A stretch of 64,000 nucleotides of DNA from Candidatus Paraluminiphilus aquimaris (GCF_026230195.1 NZ_CP036501.1:806001-870000), one strand, 5' to 3'. Numbered from the stretch's first letter, positions 8,963 to 18,331 are shown. Program-made: numbers and translations. The notes: generated from the letters alone by a model not told the origin.

Positions 8963-9173
8963 AATCTTCATCGCCTAATTCTTCCCGTAGGCGTCTTGCC
9001 TCAAGCATATCCTCAGCCCTACGCCGCCTCGCCAAAAGGTCCGCGGGTGACGTCTTCGCTTTGTTCGGTATTTGAAGAAAATCAAAGTCGAGCTCGTCGG
9101 AATCATCGAGCATGACCAGCTCAATATCGTCCGAGCTCGATGGATCACGGTTGTCAGCAATATCAAACTGCAT
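8952..9173 (-). CDS. Small acidic protein, unknown
   Basis: A 73-residue protein whose ATG at 9173 is preceded by an excellent ribosome site, GGAGGTGACT, which decides the start over the upstream frame to 9194. The N-terminal half is strongly acidic (DDIELVMLDDSDELDFDFLQ), and the C-terminal half is a charged helix (LLARRRRAEDMLEARRLREELGDEDF). The layout resembles short acidic/basic proteins of unknown role found in many gammaproteobacteria. Convergent with the membrane protein gene ending at 8962. Confidence 0.65.
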   Translation of the reverse strand: MQFDIADNRDPSSSDDIELVMLDDSDELDFDFLQIPNKAKTSPADLLARRRRAEDMLEARRLREELGDEDFSF

Positions 9174-9302
9174 AGTCACCTCCAGAGAAGCCAAAGGTAC
9201 AACGGTTCGAACATCTGTTAGCTGGACTTTCTACTGAGTTCGAGCGATTGGCAAGTGTTTTTGCGCATTTTTTGTAGCCGATTTAAGGGTGTTAGCGAAC
9301 CA

Positions 9303-9355
9303 CTCCCGCCACCGCATCCCTGCAGTGGTTCAACGTCCTTGTTGAGGGGCGGGAG
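9303..9355. other. Nested inverted repeat in a 334-base gene-free gap
   Basis: Between 9174 and 9507 no convincing gene is seen. It holds an 8-bp perfect inverted repeat, CTCCCGCC (9303-9310) with GGCGGGAG (9348-9355), enclosing a smaller hairpin TCAAC/GTTGA (9330-9334 with 9341-9345). No T-run follows on either side, so it is not a classical intrinsic terminator. It could be a structured RNA or a protein-binding site. Confidence 0.4.
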
Positions 9356-9507
9356 CTCACTAAAGTTTGCAATACACGTGCCAAAAATAGGCCTCGATTA
9401 CGGCGCCCGTGCTGCAGTGCCTTATGGGGGTTGTTGGTATGATTTGGATGTGAGGTTCGATACAGCGCCAAAGCGGATTATCGTGGCATGGACGCGTCCG
9501 GAGGCTG

Positions 9508-10023
9508 TCAGAGAGCGTCCAATAACGACTTGATGTGTCCGGCTATGATCTCGGGGTCGTCAGCGTCTACATCGACCGTGATGTTTGCGTATCGCTCATA
9601 CAGAGGCACTCGCTCGTTATAAACGTCTTCCAACGTGTGATTACCGGGAGAGGCAATTCCTCGGTCTGGTGCCAGAGAGATTCTGTAATCAACGGTCGAT
9701 AATTGCGCCCTGAGATAAACCACGATCGACGCCTTCGCGAGGCGCTGCATAATCGCTTCGCTGTAAACCACCGAGCCCCCGGTGGAGACGATGGCTGGAT
9801 AAATGGTCATATCCAGCAAGACTTGCTCTTCGATATCACGCAGCGCTTCGTGGCCTTTTGCGGCGATGATCTCAGCGAGTGTCGCACGCTCCTGCTCCTG
9901 AATGAGTAGGTCGGTGTCGACAAATGCCAGTCCAAGTCGTTTCGCAAGTAAAACGCCGACCGTGCTTTTGCCGCTGCCTGGCATTCCTATCAAACTGATT
10001 ACGCTTGTGGAGTGACTCGCCAT
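9508..10023 (-). CDS. Shikimate kinase-type P-loop kinase
   Basis: A 171-residue kinase. The Walker A motif GMPGSGKST lies at about residues 13-21, the shikimate-kinase DTD motif in FVDTDLLIQ, the STGGSVVYS glycine pair in mid-protein and an R-rich lid region after YLRA. It probably phosphorylates shikimate in the aromatic amino-acid pathway, but in gammaproteobacteria AroK is normally paired with aroB, which is absent here, so this may be a second AroL-like copy or a relative with another substrate. The start at 10023 is chosen because GAAGG precedes it by eight bases; the frame also has an ATG at 10038. Divergent from gcvT. Confidence 0.75.
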   Translation of the reverse strand: MASHSTSVISLIGMPGSGKSTVGVLLAKRLGLAFVDTDLLIQEQERATLAEIIAAKGHEALRDIEEQVLLDMTIYPAIVSTGGSVVYSEAIMQRLAKASIVVYLRAQLSTVDYRISLAPDRGIASPGNHTLEDVYNERVPLYERYANITVDVDADDPEIIAGHIKSLLDAL

Positions 10024-10121
10024 GGTAATGTCCTTCATACTCTACTTTTCTTTTTCATCATCTCGGCATCATGCCAGTCATCAGTCACAAAGAGCCGAGG
10101 TCCATACGCTGGGAGGCGTAA

Positions 10122-11231
10122 ATGTCGCTTGAAACACCCCTGACACAATTGCACGTTCGACTTGGTGCGAAATTAGTTGAGTTCGCGGGCTATACGATGC
10201 CCATCAGTTATCCGAACGGCATTATTGCAGAACATCAACATACGCGCTCTAAAGCGGGTCTTTTTGATGTCTCGCACATGGGGCAGGTCCTAGTAAGTGG
10301 GTCTAATGTGGCTAAATTGCTTGAGTCAGTTATGCCTGCTGACCTCGTGGCGCTCGCGCCAAATCGAAGCACCTACGCATTGCTTACAAATGACATGGGG
10401 GGCGTACGGGATGATCTCATTGCCACGAAGTTAGAAGATGGTCGATTCTTCTTGGTGCTGAATGCTTCCAATAAGCACGCTGATCTTGCCTACCTGAGGC
10501 AGGCGCTTCCTGAATTAACCTTCGAGCTATTGGACGATCGAGCGCTCTTGGCACTGCAGGGGCCTGAAGCAAGAGCGGTACTGTCTCGGCTGGGTAAGAA
10601 TACTGAAAGTCTTGGGTTCATGAGCGCACGCGAGTGCAGCGTCAACGATATTCCTTGCTTTGTCACTTGCTCGGGGTACACGGGCGAAGACGGTTTCGAG
10701 CTTTCAGTCAATGCGAGTCAAGCTGAGCACCTAGCCGAGCTGTTATTGGCGGAGACTGGGGTTGCACCCATTGGGCTTGGTGCACGCGACTCGCTCAGAC
10801 TGGAGGTTGGGCTGTGCTTGCATGGGCATGAGCTGTCACCGGAGATAACGCCCCTAGAGGCCCGGCTCAAATGGGCAATTGCGCCCTCTAGAAGGGCGGG
10901 AGGGGATCGCGAGGGTGGCTACCCAGGTGCGGCTATTCTCAACGAGCAAATGAGTAATGGCGTTAACCGCGTGCGCATTGGCTTGAGAGTGCTCGGGCGG
11001 CGTCCGGTACGAGCCGGGCAGCCGTTGCTCAATGCGGACGGTCTCGAGGTGGGCAGTATTTGCTCTGATGCGTTTGGCGCGAGTGTTGGGGGTCCAATTG
11101 CGATGGGCTTTGTGCGCCCAGACTTTTCGCAAGTAGGTGCGATCCTCAAAGCCGATGTGCGTGGGAAGTTCATTGATTTGGAAGTTGTCGCGCTGCCTAT
11201 GTTACCCCAACGCTATTACCGGACTGACTAA
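10122..11231 (+). CDS. gcvT: Aminomethyltransferase, glycine cleavage T protein
   Basis: A 369-residue tetrahydrofolate-dependent T protein. It shows the family landmarks LGAKLVEFAGYTMPISYPNGI at the N-terminus, GLFDVSHMGQ, RDDLIATKL, the Asp-containing SGYTGEDGFE, and the LEVGLCLHGHEL region followed by the C-terminal barrel. It transfers the aminomethyl carbon of glycine to tetrahydrofolate. The ATG at 10122 follows GGGAGG. Unlike most gcvT genes it is not beside gcvH or gcvP, so those partners must lie elsewhere if it works in the cleavage system; a GcvT-like folate enzyme with another substrate is less likely because the length and motifs are standard. Confidence 0.85.
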   Translation: MSLETPLTQLHVRLGAKLVEFAGYTMPISYPNGIIAEHQHTRSKAGLFDVSHMGQVLVSGSNVAKLLESVMPADLVALAPNRSTYALLTNDMGGVRDDLIATKLEDGRFFLVLNASNKHADLAYLRQALPELTFELLDDRALLALQGPEARAVLSRLGKNTESLGFMSARECSVNDIPCFVTCSGYTGEDGFELSVNASQAEHLAELLLAETGVAPIGLGARDSLRLEVGLCLHGHELSPEITPLEARLKWAIAPSRRAGGDREGGYPGAAILNEQMSNGVNRVRIGLRVLGRRPVRAGQPLLNADGLEVGSICSDAFGASVGGPIAMGFVRPDFSQVGAILKADVRGKFIDLEVVALPMLPQRYYRTD

Positions 11232-11256
11232 AGAGCACGCTTTCAACATTTGGCGT

Positions 11257-11281
11257 CCTTCTAGGTCTCGATCTTAGAAGG
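11257..11281 (+). terminator. Weak hairpin after gcvT
   Basis: A 7-bp perfect stem, CCTTCTA (11257-11263) with TAGAAGG (11275-11281), and an 11-base loop lie 26 bases after the gcvT stop, between convergent genes. There is no downstream T-run, so terminator function is uncertain. Confidence 0.35.
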
Positions 11282-11322
11282 CCTTATCCAGCACATTTTT
11301 CAGAACTTATTCAGCGGAGGGT

Positions 11323-11874
11323 CTAATGTGCCCAATGTCGATCCGCTCTGAACTGCGTTGATAAGTACTCCATTTGGTCCGCGAGGACACGTTCCTTAGC
11401 AAGAAAGTGCCACTCATAGGCGTTGGGCCGGAAAGGCACAGCAAGAAGTGGCATTTTTGCTTCTTCTGGGGTTCGACAGTCTTTTAGCCAATTGCACCGT
11501 TTGCACGCGGCAACCACGTTTTCCCAGTTATTCCGCCCTCCTCGCGAAGTGGGCACTACGTGGTCGCGAGTCAGCTCGTGCCTTGCAAACTGATGACCAC
11601 AATAGAGGCACCGGTGGTCGTCCCGTCGAAACAAAGTGCGGTTACTGAGCGGCGGCGTAAACTCGTCGAACACCCGACCGTTTAGCGCAATGATGGGCTG
11701 TAGCGTGAGGGCTGATCGCTGCCCTGTGAGTCGTTGTATGCCGCCAAACACGGTGGGAAGGGGGTCGCCAATGCCGTAGACGACGTCATTTCGGGCATAC
11801 GCAGATATAGCCTCCTGCAGGCTCAACCAGCCCCGAGGTTGCCCTGCTACATCCAGTTTTAGGATCGCTTGCAT
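11323..11874 (-). CDS. HNH endonuclease family protein
   Basis: A 183-residue protein with a C-terminal HNH domain: the first zinc pair CLYCGHQF, the catalytic stretch LTRDHVVPTSRGGRNNWENVV, and the second pair AACKRCN. The N-terminal half (about 1-75) has no recognisable fold but is shared by a widespread chromosomal HNH family (mcrA-like, HNHc_5). It stands alone with no methylase or phage genes nearby, which argues against a restriction system or mobile element. The start at 11874 (MQAILKLD) fits that family's N-terminus; the frame also opens at a GTG at 11889. Confidence 0.75.
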   Translation of the reverse strand: MQAILKLDVAGQPRGWLSLQEAISAYARNDVVYGIGDPLPTVFGGIQRLTGQRSALTLQPIIALNGRVFDEFTPPLSNRTLFRRDDHRCLYCGHQFARHELTRDHVVPTSRGGRNNWENVVAACKRCNWLKDCRTPEEAKMPLLAVPFRPNAYEWHFLAKERVLADQMEYLSTQFRADRHWAH

Positions 11875-12010
11875 GGCCTTCGCTCTCACGTTTTGACAAC
11901 GCTACTGTCTTTGCCGGGAGAATACAATGTCGAGCCGAAATGAGTCGGTGGGCACACCTTACGTGCTTGAATTTCCATTCTCTCAATTAAAGGGTGACTA
12001 AAATAAATTT

Positions 12011-12039
12011 TTGCAATTGAAGACAGGCACGAATAATGT
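12011..12039 (+). promoter_or_regulatory. Candidate sigma-70 promoter of the TonB receptor
   Basis: TTGCAA (12011-12016) and TAATGT (12034-12039) are separated by 17 bases, about 75 bases before the receptor ATG. Both boxes are only partial matches. The receptor itself has a strong ribosome site (AAGGAG) just before its ATG. Confidence 0.3.
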
Positions 12040-12114
12040 TGTACTCGATCAGGCGTGATAATTCATAACAACACGTTTGTGATTAAGACATTCTAATTAT
12101 TATAAGGAGCAGTA

Positions 12115-14811
12115 ATGAAGCGGATTACTCCGATTGGCATGGGTGGTAAGGCACTGCCATTTGCATTGAGTCTGTTGACGGCAAACCTGTTGGTTGCCAA
12201 CACGGTGCTTGCGCAGGACGACAACAAAAATCTAGAAGAAGTCGTCATTACAGGTTCATACATCAAAGGCACAGGTACAGACGAGGCAACACCCGTTGAC
12301 GTACTCAACAGCGACTACATTCAAAAGCAGGGTGCTTTGACAATCGGTGAGCTCACACAAAAGCTTGCAGTGAGCTCGGGTACTGAAAACAATCCTGACA
12401 GTTTTACGGCGGGTTCAACGCAGGGAACGTCGAACGTAAACCTCAGAGGCTTAGGTCTCACGTCGACCCTAGTTCTCGTTAACGGCAAGCGTCAGACTAT
12501 TGCAGCGGCTGTGGCAAACGATGGTTCGGTCTTCGTCGATACGGCGACCATTCCTATGGCGGCGCTTGAGCGCGTAGAAATCCTCAAAGAGGGTGCGACG
12601 GCGACTTATGGATCTGACGCTGTTGCAGGCGTTGTGAACTTTATCTTGCGCGACGACTTTGAAGGCTTAGAGGTGTCCCTCGGTCATCAAACGACTGCGA
12701 CCAGCAGCCAAGATACAAACGACGTCAGTATCTTAGCGGGTACCAACTTGAGCGATAAAACCAATTTGATGGTTGCTGCCAGTTTCTTGCAGCAGGACCC
12801 CATGAGCTCTGCTGAGCGGCCTTATACGACGATCAACGCTGTGAGCACATTGGGTCGTAGCTTCTTGAACTTGGGTGGTCTGGCTCCCGGTTTGCCGCCT
12901 GTTATTGATGGTGGCACGGGTGCCTATGCAGGTACCTATGGTCCTGGTGAGACAATTCCCGATGCGAATTGTGAGGCCAACGGCGGTATTCTCTCAGGTG
13001 GTTTTGTTCCTTCATTGGGTGGCCAAAAATGTGGATTCTTGTACGGTCCAAGGTTTAACTTGGTCAACGAGGAAGAGCGAACAAACGTTTTTGCCGTTCT
13101 GACACATGAGATGGATAACGGTATCTCGGTCAAAGGGGAAATCGGCTTTGCGAAGAACGAAGTACTCGATAACCCTCAGTCACCCTCGTACCCTAATCTG
13201 TCATTCCCGACTATTTTGCCGGGTCAGGCAGGAAGCCCTTTCAACGGGTTTGTACGCTGGTACGGTCGTCCGCTCGGTTCAGAGGCACCATCGCCTTTAG
13301 CGCCACGTAACTCCGAGACGCTTAGAGCATCGCTCGATCTATCGGGTACGCTTGATGACGGTGCTTGGGACTGGAAGGCCTCGTTAACGTATTCGGAAAA
13401 CGAGCGTGACGGCACACAGCCTGACACCATCAAGTCGCGTCTTGATGCGGCACTTGTGGGTGCCGGTGGCGAGAGCGGTACCGAAACATTCAACATTTTC
13501 GACCCGAGTCAGAACTCAGCGAGCCTGATCGATTACATCAGTGCGGAGACCTATACAAAGACCACAACAGATCTCACCGTGGCGGATTTGGTGGTTTCGG
13601 GGCCATGGTTTGAGTTAGACGGCTTTGGCACCGTCAATTTGGCTTACGGCGCTCAGTTCCGTAACGAGAGTTTCTCCATTGCTAGAAATGATATTTCCAC
13701 TCAGCGGCCTGATCCCATAACAGGTGTGTTGCAGGATGTGGATTTGATCTTCTTGGGTGGTGGAACAGAGCCTTCTGCATCGCGTGATTCATTTGCGGCG
13801 TTTGCGGAAGTCTCAATGCCGCTTAACGACTCCGTTGAGTTGAATGTGGCGGCTCGCTATGAGTCCTTGGAAACTGAAAGCAGTCTTGACCCTAAGGTCG
13901 CGCTTCGCTGGCAGGTATCAGACGACGTGGTCGTACGGGGTTCAATGTCGACCGCTTTCCGTGAAGCATCTCTGATCCAGCAATTTAACCGCGGAACTTC
14001 ACTCCAGGGCTTGGTTGATCCATTGGCTGGCAGTGGAGCGCTGTTCATTCGCGTATTGACTGAAGGTAACCGCGATCTCAAACCTGAGACGTCTACTAAC
14101 ACCAACCTTGGTGTGGTTTGGACGCCAAGCGATAACTTCAACATGCGAGTTGATTGGTGGCAGTTTGATTACGAGGACGTGATCACGATCGAGAACGCTC
14201 AGGGTAAGTTGAATACAGATCCTAATGGTCCGGATATTCGTCGCAATGACTCAGGTCAGCTGCAAGGTGTTTCTACCAACTTCATTAACGCAGCGTCAGT
14301 TGAAACGGACGGCTTTGATGTCTCAGCTGATTGGAATCTGCCTGCGGGTGATGCCGGAGACTTCGGTGTTCAGTTGGCATACAGCCGCTTCAATAGCTAT
14401 GAGATTCCAGATGGCAACGGTGGTTCGCGTGATGTAGTCGGCTCGTTCAATCACGATAACTTTGTCCGCTCAATGCCTGAGGCGAAGTGGAATTTGACGG
14501 CTGATTGGGAACGTGGCAACCACAGTGCTGCCGTGGTCCTTTATCACGTCGACTCATACACCACGAGCCGAGCCGTACCTGCCTCAGCGGTGGGCTTTGA
14601 TAGCAACATTGACTCTTGGCGCACAATTGACGCGCGTTATAACTTCAACTTTAACGTTGGAGACACCCAAGCTGTCTTAACCTTGGGTGGTAAGAACCTT
14701 ACCGATGAGGAAGCACCTCGTGTGTATGACGCGGCCAACTTCAGCTACGATCCTAAGCAACATGATCCACGTGGCCGTATCTACTACGCTCGTGTGAAGT
14801 TCGCGCTCTAA
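12115..14811 (+). CDS. TonB-dependent outer-membrane receptor
   Basis: An 898-residue receptor. Residues 1-34 are a signal peptide ending in VLAQ; a TonB-box-like region leads into the plug domain (EEVVITGSY, then LRGLGLTSTLVLVNGKRQ, IPMAALERVEILKEGATATYGSDAVAGVVNFI, about residues 42-180). The rest is a 22-strand-type barrel ending in RIYYARVKFAL with the terminal aromatic/hydrophobic pattern needed for outer-membrane insertion. It imports an unknown substrate using the TonB system; the plug resembles the large OmpA-related/oligosaccharide-type receptors of marine gammaproteobacteria rather than siderophore receptors. It is monocistronic, closed by a strong terminator. Confidence 0.92.
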   Translation: MKRITPIGMGGKALPFALSLLTANLLVANTVLAQDDNKNLEEVVITGSYIKGTGTDEATPVDVLNSDYIQKQGALTIGELTQKLAVSSGTENNPDSFTAGSTQGTSNVNLRGLGLTSTLVLVNGKRQTIAAAVANDGSVFVDTATIPMAALERVEILKEGATATYGSDAVAGVVNFILRDDFEGLEVSLGHQTTATSSQDTNDVSILAGTNLSDKTNLMVAASFLQQDPMSSAERPYTTINAVSTLGRSFLNLGGLAPGLPPVIDGGTGAYAGTYGPGETIPDANCEANGGILSGGFVPSLGGQKCGFLYGPRFNLVNEEERTNVFAVLTHEMDNGISVKGEIGFAKNEVLDNPQSPSYPNLSFPTILPGQAGSPFNGFVRWYGRPLGSEAPSPLAPRNSETLRASLDLSGTLDDGAWDWKASLTYSENERDGTQPDTIKSRLDAALVGAGGESGTETFNIFDPSQNSASLIDYISAETYTKTTTDLTVADLVVSGPWFELDGFGTVNLAYGAQFRNESFSIARNDISTQRPDPITGVLQDVDLIFLGGGTEPSASRDSFAAFAEVSMPLNDSVELNVAARYESLETESSLDPKVALRWQVSDDVVVRGSMSTAFREASLIQQFNRGTSLQGLVDPLAGSGALFIRVLTEGNRDLKPETSTNTNLGVVWTPSDNFNMRVDWWQFDYEDVITIENAQGKLNTDPNGPDIRRNDSGQLQGVSTNFINAASVETDGFDVSADWNLPAGDAGDFGVQLAYSRFNSYEIPDGNGGSRDVVGSFNHDNFVRSMPEAKWNLTADWERGNHSAAVVLYHVDSYTTSRAVPASAVGFDSNIDSWRTIDARYNFNFNVGDTQAVLTLGGKNLTDEEAPRVYDAANFSYDPKQHDPRGRIYYARVKFAL

Positions 14812-14829
14812 GTAAAACGCGTATGATTA

Positions 14830-14855
14830 AAGCCGCCTACGGGCGGCTTTTTTTT
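14830..14855 (+). terminator. Rho-independent terminator of the TonB receptor
   Basis: A perfect 8-bp stem AAGCCGCC/GGCGGCTT (14830-14837 with 14842-14849), a TACG loop and a run of Ts to 14855 follow the receptor stop by 18 bases. Confidence 0.92.
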
Positions 14856-14871
14856 GTCTTAAGGAATGACG

Positions 14872-15912
14872 ATGCCGGCAAATTTTGGTTCAGATAATGG
14901 AGCGGGAGCGCACCCCCTTATTCTTGACGCGCTTTTGCACGCCTCACAAGGAAGCGTTGCTGCATATGGAAATGATGACCTAACGACCGACGTTGAACGT
15001 CAATTGGCCGAGCTATTTGACTGCGACATCACAGTGCTCCTCTTGGGCACGGGGACGGCGGCAAACTGCGTGGGACTTGCGACACTCTGTTCCGCTTTTG
15101 GTGGTATTTACGCCCACCAAGAGGCGCACATTGTTAACGATGAGTCGACAGCACCGGAGTTTTATACAAGTGGCGCTCGACAGATCACCGTAGGGGGCTT
15201 GGCCGCCAAGCCCGACCTAACTGAACTTACTCGCACTATCGAGGTGTCCGGGGCCAGAGGTGTTCACTCGGTAAAACCGTCTGTGCTGGCACTCTCTAAC
15301 CTCACTGAACTGGGTGCCCGGCTCTCGGCTACTGAAATTGCAGCCTATGCGGAGCTCGCGAAGTCCAAAGGAATGAAATTATTTGTCGACGGGGCCCGGT
15401 TTGCCAATGCTGTTGCAGCCGGGAGCGAAAGCCCAGCTGATTTAACCTGGCGGTCGGGTGTTGATGCGCTGAGCTTTGGCGCAACCAAAAACGGTGCACT
15501 GGCGGCCGAAGCATTAGTCTTCTTCAATCCCAAGGATGCAGAGCTTGCGCCGTACCACAGAAAGCGAGGTGGGCATTTATGGTCAAAACAACGTTTCCTT
15601 GCTGCCCAGTTTGATGCTTATCTGAACGACCACTTATGGCTTAAGTTGGCCACACACGCCAATGAGAAAATGCGTTATCTCCGTAGCGAGCTTGAGGCTG
15701 TGACGGGTGTTACCGTTTTGTCAGGTGGTGATGGCAACGAGCTTTTTGTATCGATGGACGACGCACTTGCTGAGGCACTACACGCAAAAGGACATACCTT
15801 TTACGCTTGGCCATCGTTACCAAAGGCCTTTCGCTTAGTGACCTCATTTATCACAGAGCAGGAAGAGATCGATGAATTCGTTGTAGATATTCAGACCTAT
15901 TCAAAGGCCTAA
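14872..15912 (+). CDS. Low-specificity L-threonine aldolase family protein
   Basis: A 346-residue PLP enzyme of the beta-eliminating lyase/threonine aldolase family. The N-terminus FGSDNGAGAHP, the GTGTAANC phosphate-binding turn, FVDGARFAN (PLP-ring Asp and Arg) and SFGATKNG with the Schiff-base Lys are all in place. It would cleave L-threonine or allo-threonine to glycine and acetaldehyde. The start at 14872 is preferred over 14866 because AAGGA (14861-14865) sits six bases upstream of it. It begins right after the receptor terminator, so it needs its own promoter or read-through. Confidence 0.85.
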   Translation: MPANFGSDNGAGAHPLILDALLHASQGSVAAYGNDDLTTDVERQLAELFDCDITVLLLGTGTAANCVGLATLCSAFGGIYAHQEAHIVNDESTAPEFYTSGARQITVGGLAAKPDLTELTRTIEVSGARGVHSVKPSVLALSNLTELGARLSATEIAAYAELAKSKGMKLFVDGARFANAVAAGSESPADLTWRSGVDALSFGATKNGALAAEALVFFNPKDAELAPYHRKRGGHLWSKQRFLAAQFDAYLNDHLWLKLATHANEKMRYLRSELEAVTGVTVLSGGDGNELFVSMDDALAEALHAKGHTFYAWPSLPKAFRLVTSFITEQEEIDEFVVDIQTYSKA

Positions 15913-15969
15913 GCGTTCGCTCGTCACCACAGGAGCGGGGCCATGAGCCATGGCAGATCGGAGGGGGTG

Positions 15970-16581
15970 TTATTGAGCTACCCAGGATGCCGAGGTGAGC
16001 TCGTTCTCATTATCTAGAATCCGGGCATGAAACCGGCTACCCGCGATGACGGGGCCCACACCTGAGGGGGTGCCGGTCATTATGATGTCGCCATCTTCCA
16101 AGGTGACAAAGTGGTTAAGCGCTTGGAGAATAACGTCGGGCGGATAAAGCATTTGTCGTGGCCCACCTCTTTGTCTTAGCTCCCCGTCGATGAAAAGCTC
16201 GAGCGTCAGATTCGCTAGGTCATCAGGGGCGTCAACGAATTCACTGAACATCGCTGCGCCGTCGAAAGCTTTGGCCCGCTCCCAAGGTAGACCGGCATCT
16301 TTCAGCTTTCCCTGCAGCTGCCGCTTAGTGAGATCAAGACCGAACCCCACGCCCGACACCCTACCTCGGTCAATAAGAAGACAGATTTCACCTTCAAAAT
16401 GGATTGGCTCATCGCGAGTCGCTATAAGGTCCTTGGAGATGGATGTTGCGGGCTTCATGAAGACCGTCATTTCCTCCGACGGCACGCTGTTCATTTCCTC
16501 AATGTGGGCCGAGTAGTTCTTTCCAATGCAAATAATTTTATTGGGCCGAATAGGGCTCCCATTGAATGAAACTGTTGTCAT
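15970..16581 (-). CDS. Fumarylacetoacetate hydrolase family protein
   Basis: A 203-residue single-domain FAH enzyme. Conserved landmarks are KIICIGKNYSAHIEEM at the N-terminus, the metal-binding acidic motif HFEGEICLLI, and MTGTPSGVGPV near the C-terminus. Members act as acylpyruvases, oxaloacetate decarboxylases or hydratases of aromatic ring-cleavage products; the exact substrate cannot be read from sequence. It is convergent with the threonine aldolase gene and divergent from the sulfatase. Confidence 0.85.
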   Translation of the reverse strand: MTTVSFNGSPIRPNKIICIGKNYSAHIEEMNSVPSEEMTVFMKPATSISKDLIATRDEPIHFEGEICLLIDRGRVSGVGFGLDLTKRQLQGKLKDAGLPWERAKAFDGAAMFSEFVDAPDDLANLTLELFIDGELRQRGGPRQMLYPPDVILQALNHFVTLEDGDIIMTGTPSGVGPVIAGSRFHARILDNENELTSASWVAQ

Positions 16582-16798
16582 GACAAACTCATTAATGCGC
16601 CTTTAATAGGTTGTCATTGTTTCATGTCGTCCCGTGACTGTCAGGCGCCTACGGTTCCTTTAAAAGCCAAAGGGTAAATTCGAATTAATAACAACGAACA
16701 TTCGTCTAATTGAGTAATATATTTCCCAATCGGATCTCGCCAAGCGCAGGTTCTCGAAGTAGTCTTGAGCGACTCTAACAATAAACGGCGGTATTAAA

Positions 16799-18331
16799 AT
16801 GCGGTTGTTCCTTTTCCTCTTAACCCTTGTGTTTGCCGGCAATGCAATGGCGCAAGAAAAACCCAATATGCTCATTATTTGGGGTGATGACATTGGTTTT
16901 TGGAACTTATCGACCAACAACATGGGGATGATGGGGTACGAAACACCCAACATCGATCGAATTGCCAACGAGGGCGCAAAATTTACCGATTACTACGGGC
17001 AGCAGAGTTGCACGGCAGGTCGATCAGCCTTCATTCTGGGGCAGTCACCCATCAGGACAGGCCTCACCAAAGTAGGTTCACCGGGCGCTGACCTCGGTAT
17101 TCGACCTGAAGACGTTACCTTGGCATCGCTTCTCAAGGACGAAGGTTATGTGACCGCACAGTTTGGCAAAAATCACTTGGGTGACAAGGACGAGTTTCTA
17201 CCCACCAACCATGGTTTCGATGAGTTTTTTGGCAACCTCTATCATCTGAACGCTGAGGAAGAGCCGGAGGACCCTGACTACCCCTCTGACAATGCATTAC
17301 TCGTTAAGCTCTTTTCACCGCGTGGCGTGATTCACAGCTTCGCAGATGGAGACATCGTCGATACCGGTCCGTTGACTCGTGAGCGCATGAAAACGGTCGA
17401 TCGGGAGTTTAAGCTTGCCGCACTCGATTTCATGACTCGTGCGGTCGACCAAGGTAAGCCCTTTTTCCTTTGGTACAACACCACGAGAATGCACTTCTTT
17501 ACCCACACTGCTGATGACGAGCGCGGACTCTCTGGTCAAGGTTTCTATAACGACGCTATGGTCGGACACGACATGATGGTGGGTGAGCTTCTCGATCACC
17601 TTGATGCCTTAGGCGTCGCCGACAACACTATTGTGATGTATTCCACGGACAACGGTCCGCATTACAACACATGGCCGGATGCAGCTATTACCCCCTTTAG
17701 GAGCGAAAAGAATACGAATTGGGAGGGGGGCTTTCGTGTTCCCGCCATGGTGCGATGGCCGGGTAAGATTAAAGAGGGGCAGATCATCAATGAGATCATG
17801 TCGCACGAAGATTGGGTGCCGACACTGCTCGCTGCAGCGGGTCGTCCTAACGTGAAAGAGGAGTTGAAGGCGGGTGTCACGGTCGACGGGAAGCCCTATA
17901 AAAATCATCTAGACGGATTCGATTTTCTGCCGTTGCTCACGGGGAAGACTGACGTGGGGCCACGTAAGTCGTTTTTTTATTGGAGCGACGATGGCGTATT
18001 GACGGCGATTCGGACGGGTGATTGGAAAGTCGTTTTTGCAGAGCAGCGTGCAAAAGGATTTGCTGTTTGGCGTGAGCAGTTCGATGAGGTACGTATTCCC
18101 AAATTGTTCCATTTGCGCCGCGACCCGTTTGAGCGCGCCGATGAGAATGCAGACAATTACGAAGACTGGTGGGTGCGAAAAGTGCCGCCGCGAATTGCAG
18201 TTGCGCGCATGGAACTTCAGAAGTTTTTGATGACCTTGGCGCAGTTCCCACCGCGTCAACGGCCTGCAACGTTTGGTGTCGATCAAATGATGGAGCCGCT
18301 GTATAACCAGCAAAAGTCAAAAAATCAGTAG
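16799..18331 (+). CDS. Secreted arylsulfatase-type sulfatase
   Basis: A 510-residue sulfatase with a signal peptide (MRLFLFLLTLVFAGNAMA, about residues 1-18), so it acts in the periplasm or outside. Metal-binding D30-D31 lie in IIWGDDIG, and C71-TAGR is the formylglycine-forming motif, with Cys71 the residue to be oxidised. Later motifs GKNHLGD and YSTDNGPHYNTWPD contribute the other active-site side chains. It would hydrolyse a sulfate ester, probably of algal origin given the marine setting. It needs a formylglycine-generating enzyme, not found in the window. It is not in a polysaccharide-degradation locus, so the substrate is open. Confidence 0.88.
   Translation: MRLFLFLLTLVFAGNAMAQEKPNMLIIWGDDIGFWNLSTNNMGMMGYETPNIDRIANEGAKFTDYYGQQSCTAGRSAFILGQSPIRTGLTKVGSPGADLGIRPEDVTLASLLKDEGYVTAQFGKNHLGDKDEFLPTNHGFDEFFGNLYHLNAEEEPEDPDYPSDNALLVKLFSPRGVIHSFADGDIVDTGPLTRERMKTVDREFKLAALDFMTRAVDQGKPFFLWYNTTRMHFFTHTADDERGLSGQGFYNDAMVGHDMMVGELLDHLDALGVADNTIVMYSTDNGPHYNTWPDAAITPFRSEKNTNWEGGFRVPAMVRWPGKIKEGQIINEIMSHEDWVPTLLAAAGRPNVKEELKAGVTVDGKPYKNHLDGFDFLPLLTGKTDVGPRKSFFYWSDDGVLTAIRTGDWKVVFAEQRAKGFAVWREQFDEVRIPKLFHLRRDPFERADENADNYEDWWVRKVPPRIAVARMELQKFLMTLAQFPPRQRPATFGVDQMMEPLYNQQKSKNQ

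Noticed and set aside
9255-9533. 92-residue plus-strand frame in the gap before the kinase gene
   Set aside because: No motif, no ribosome site, and its end overlaps the kinase coding sequence on the other strand.
10024-10121. Possible glycine riboswitch upstream of gcvT
   Set aside because: Only about 100 bases separate the divergent genes and no tandem glycine-aptamer core was seen.
11323-11874. HNH nuclease as sign of a phage or mobile intron
   Set aside because: Neighbours are ordinary chromosomal genes and there are no integrase, terminase or intron features.
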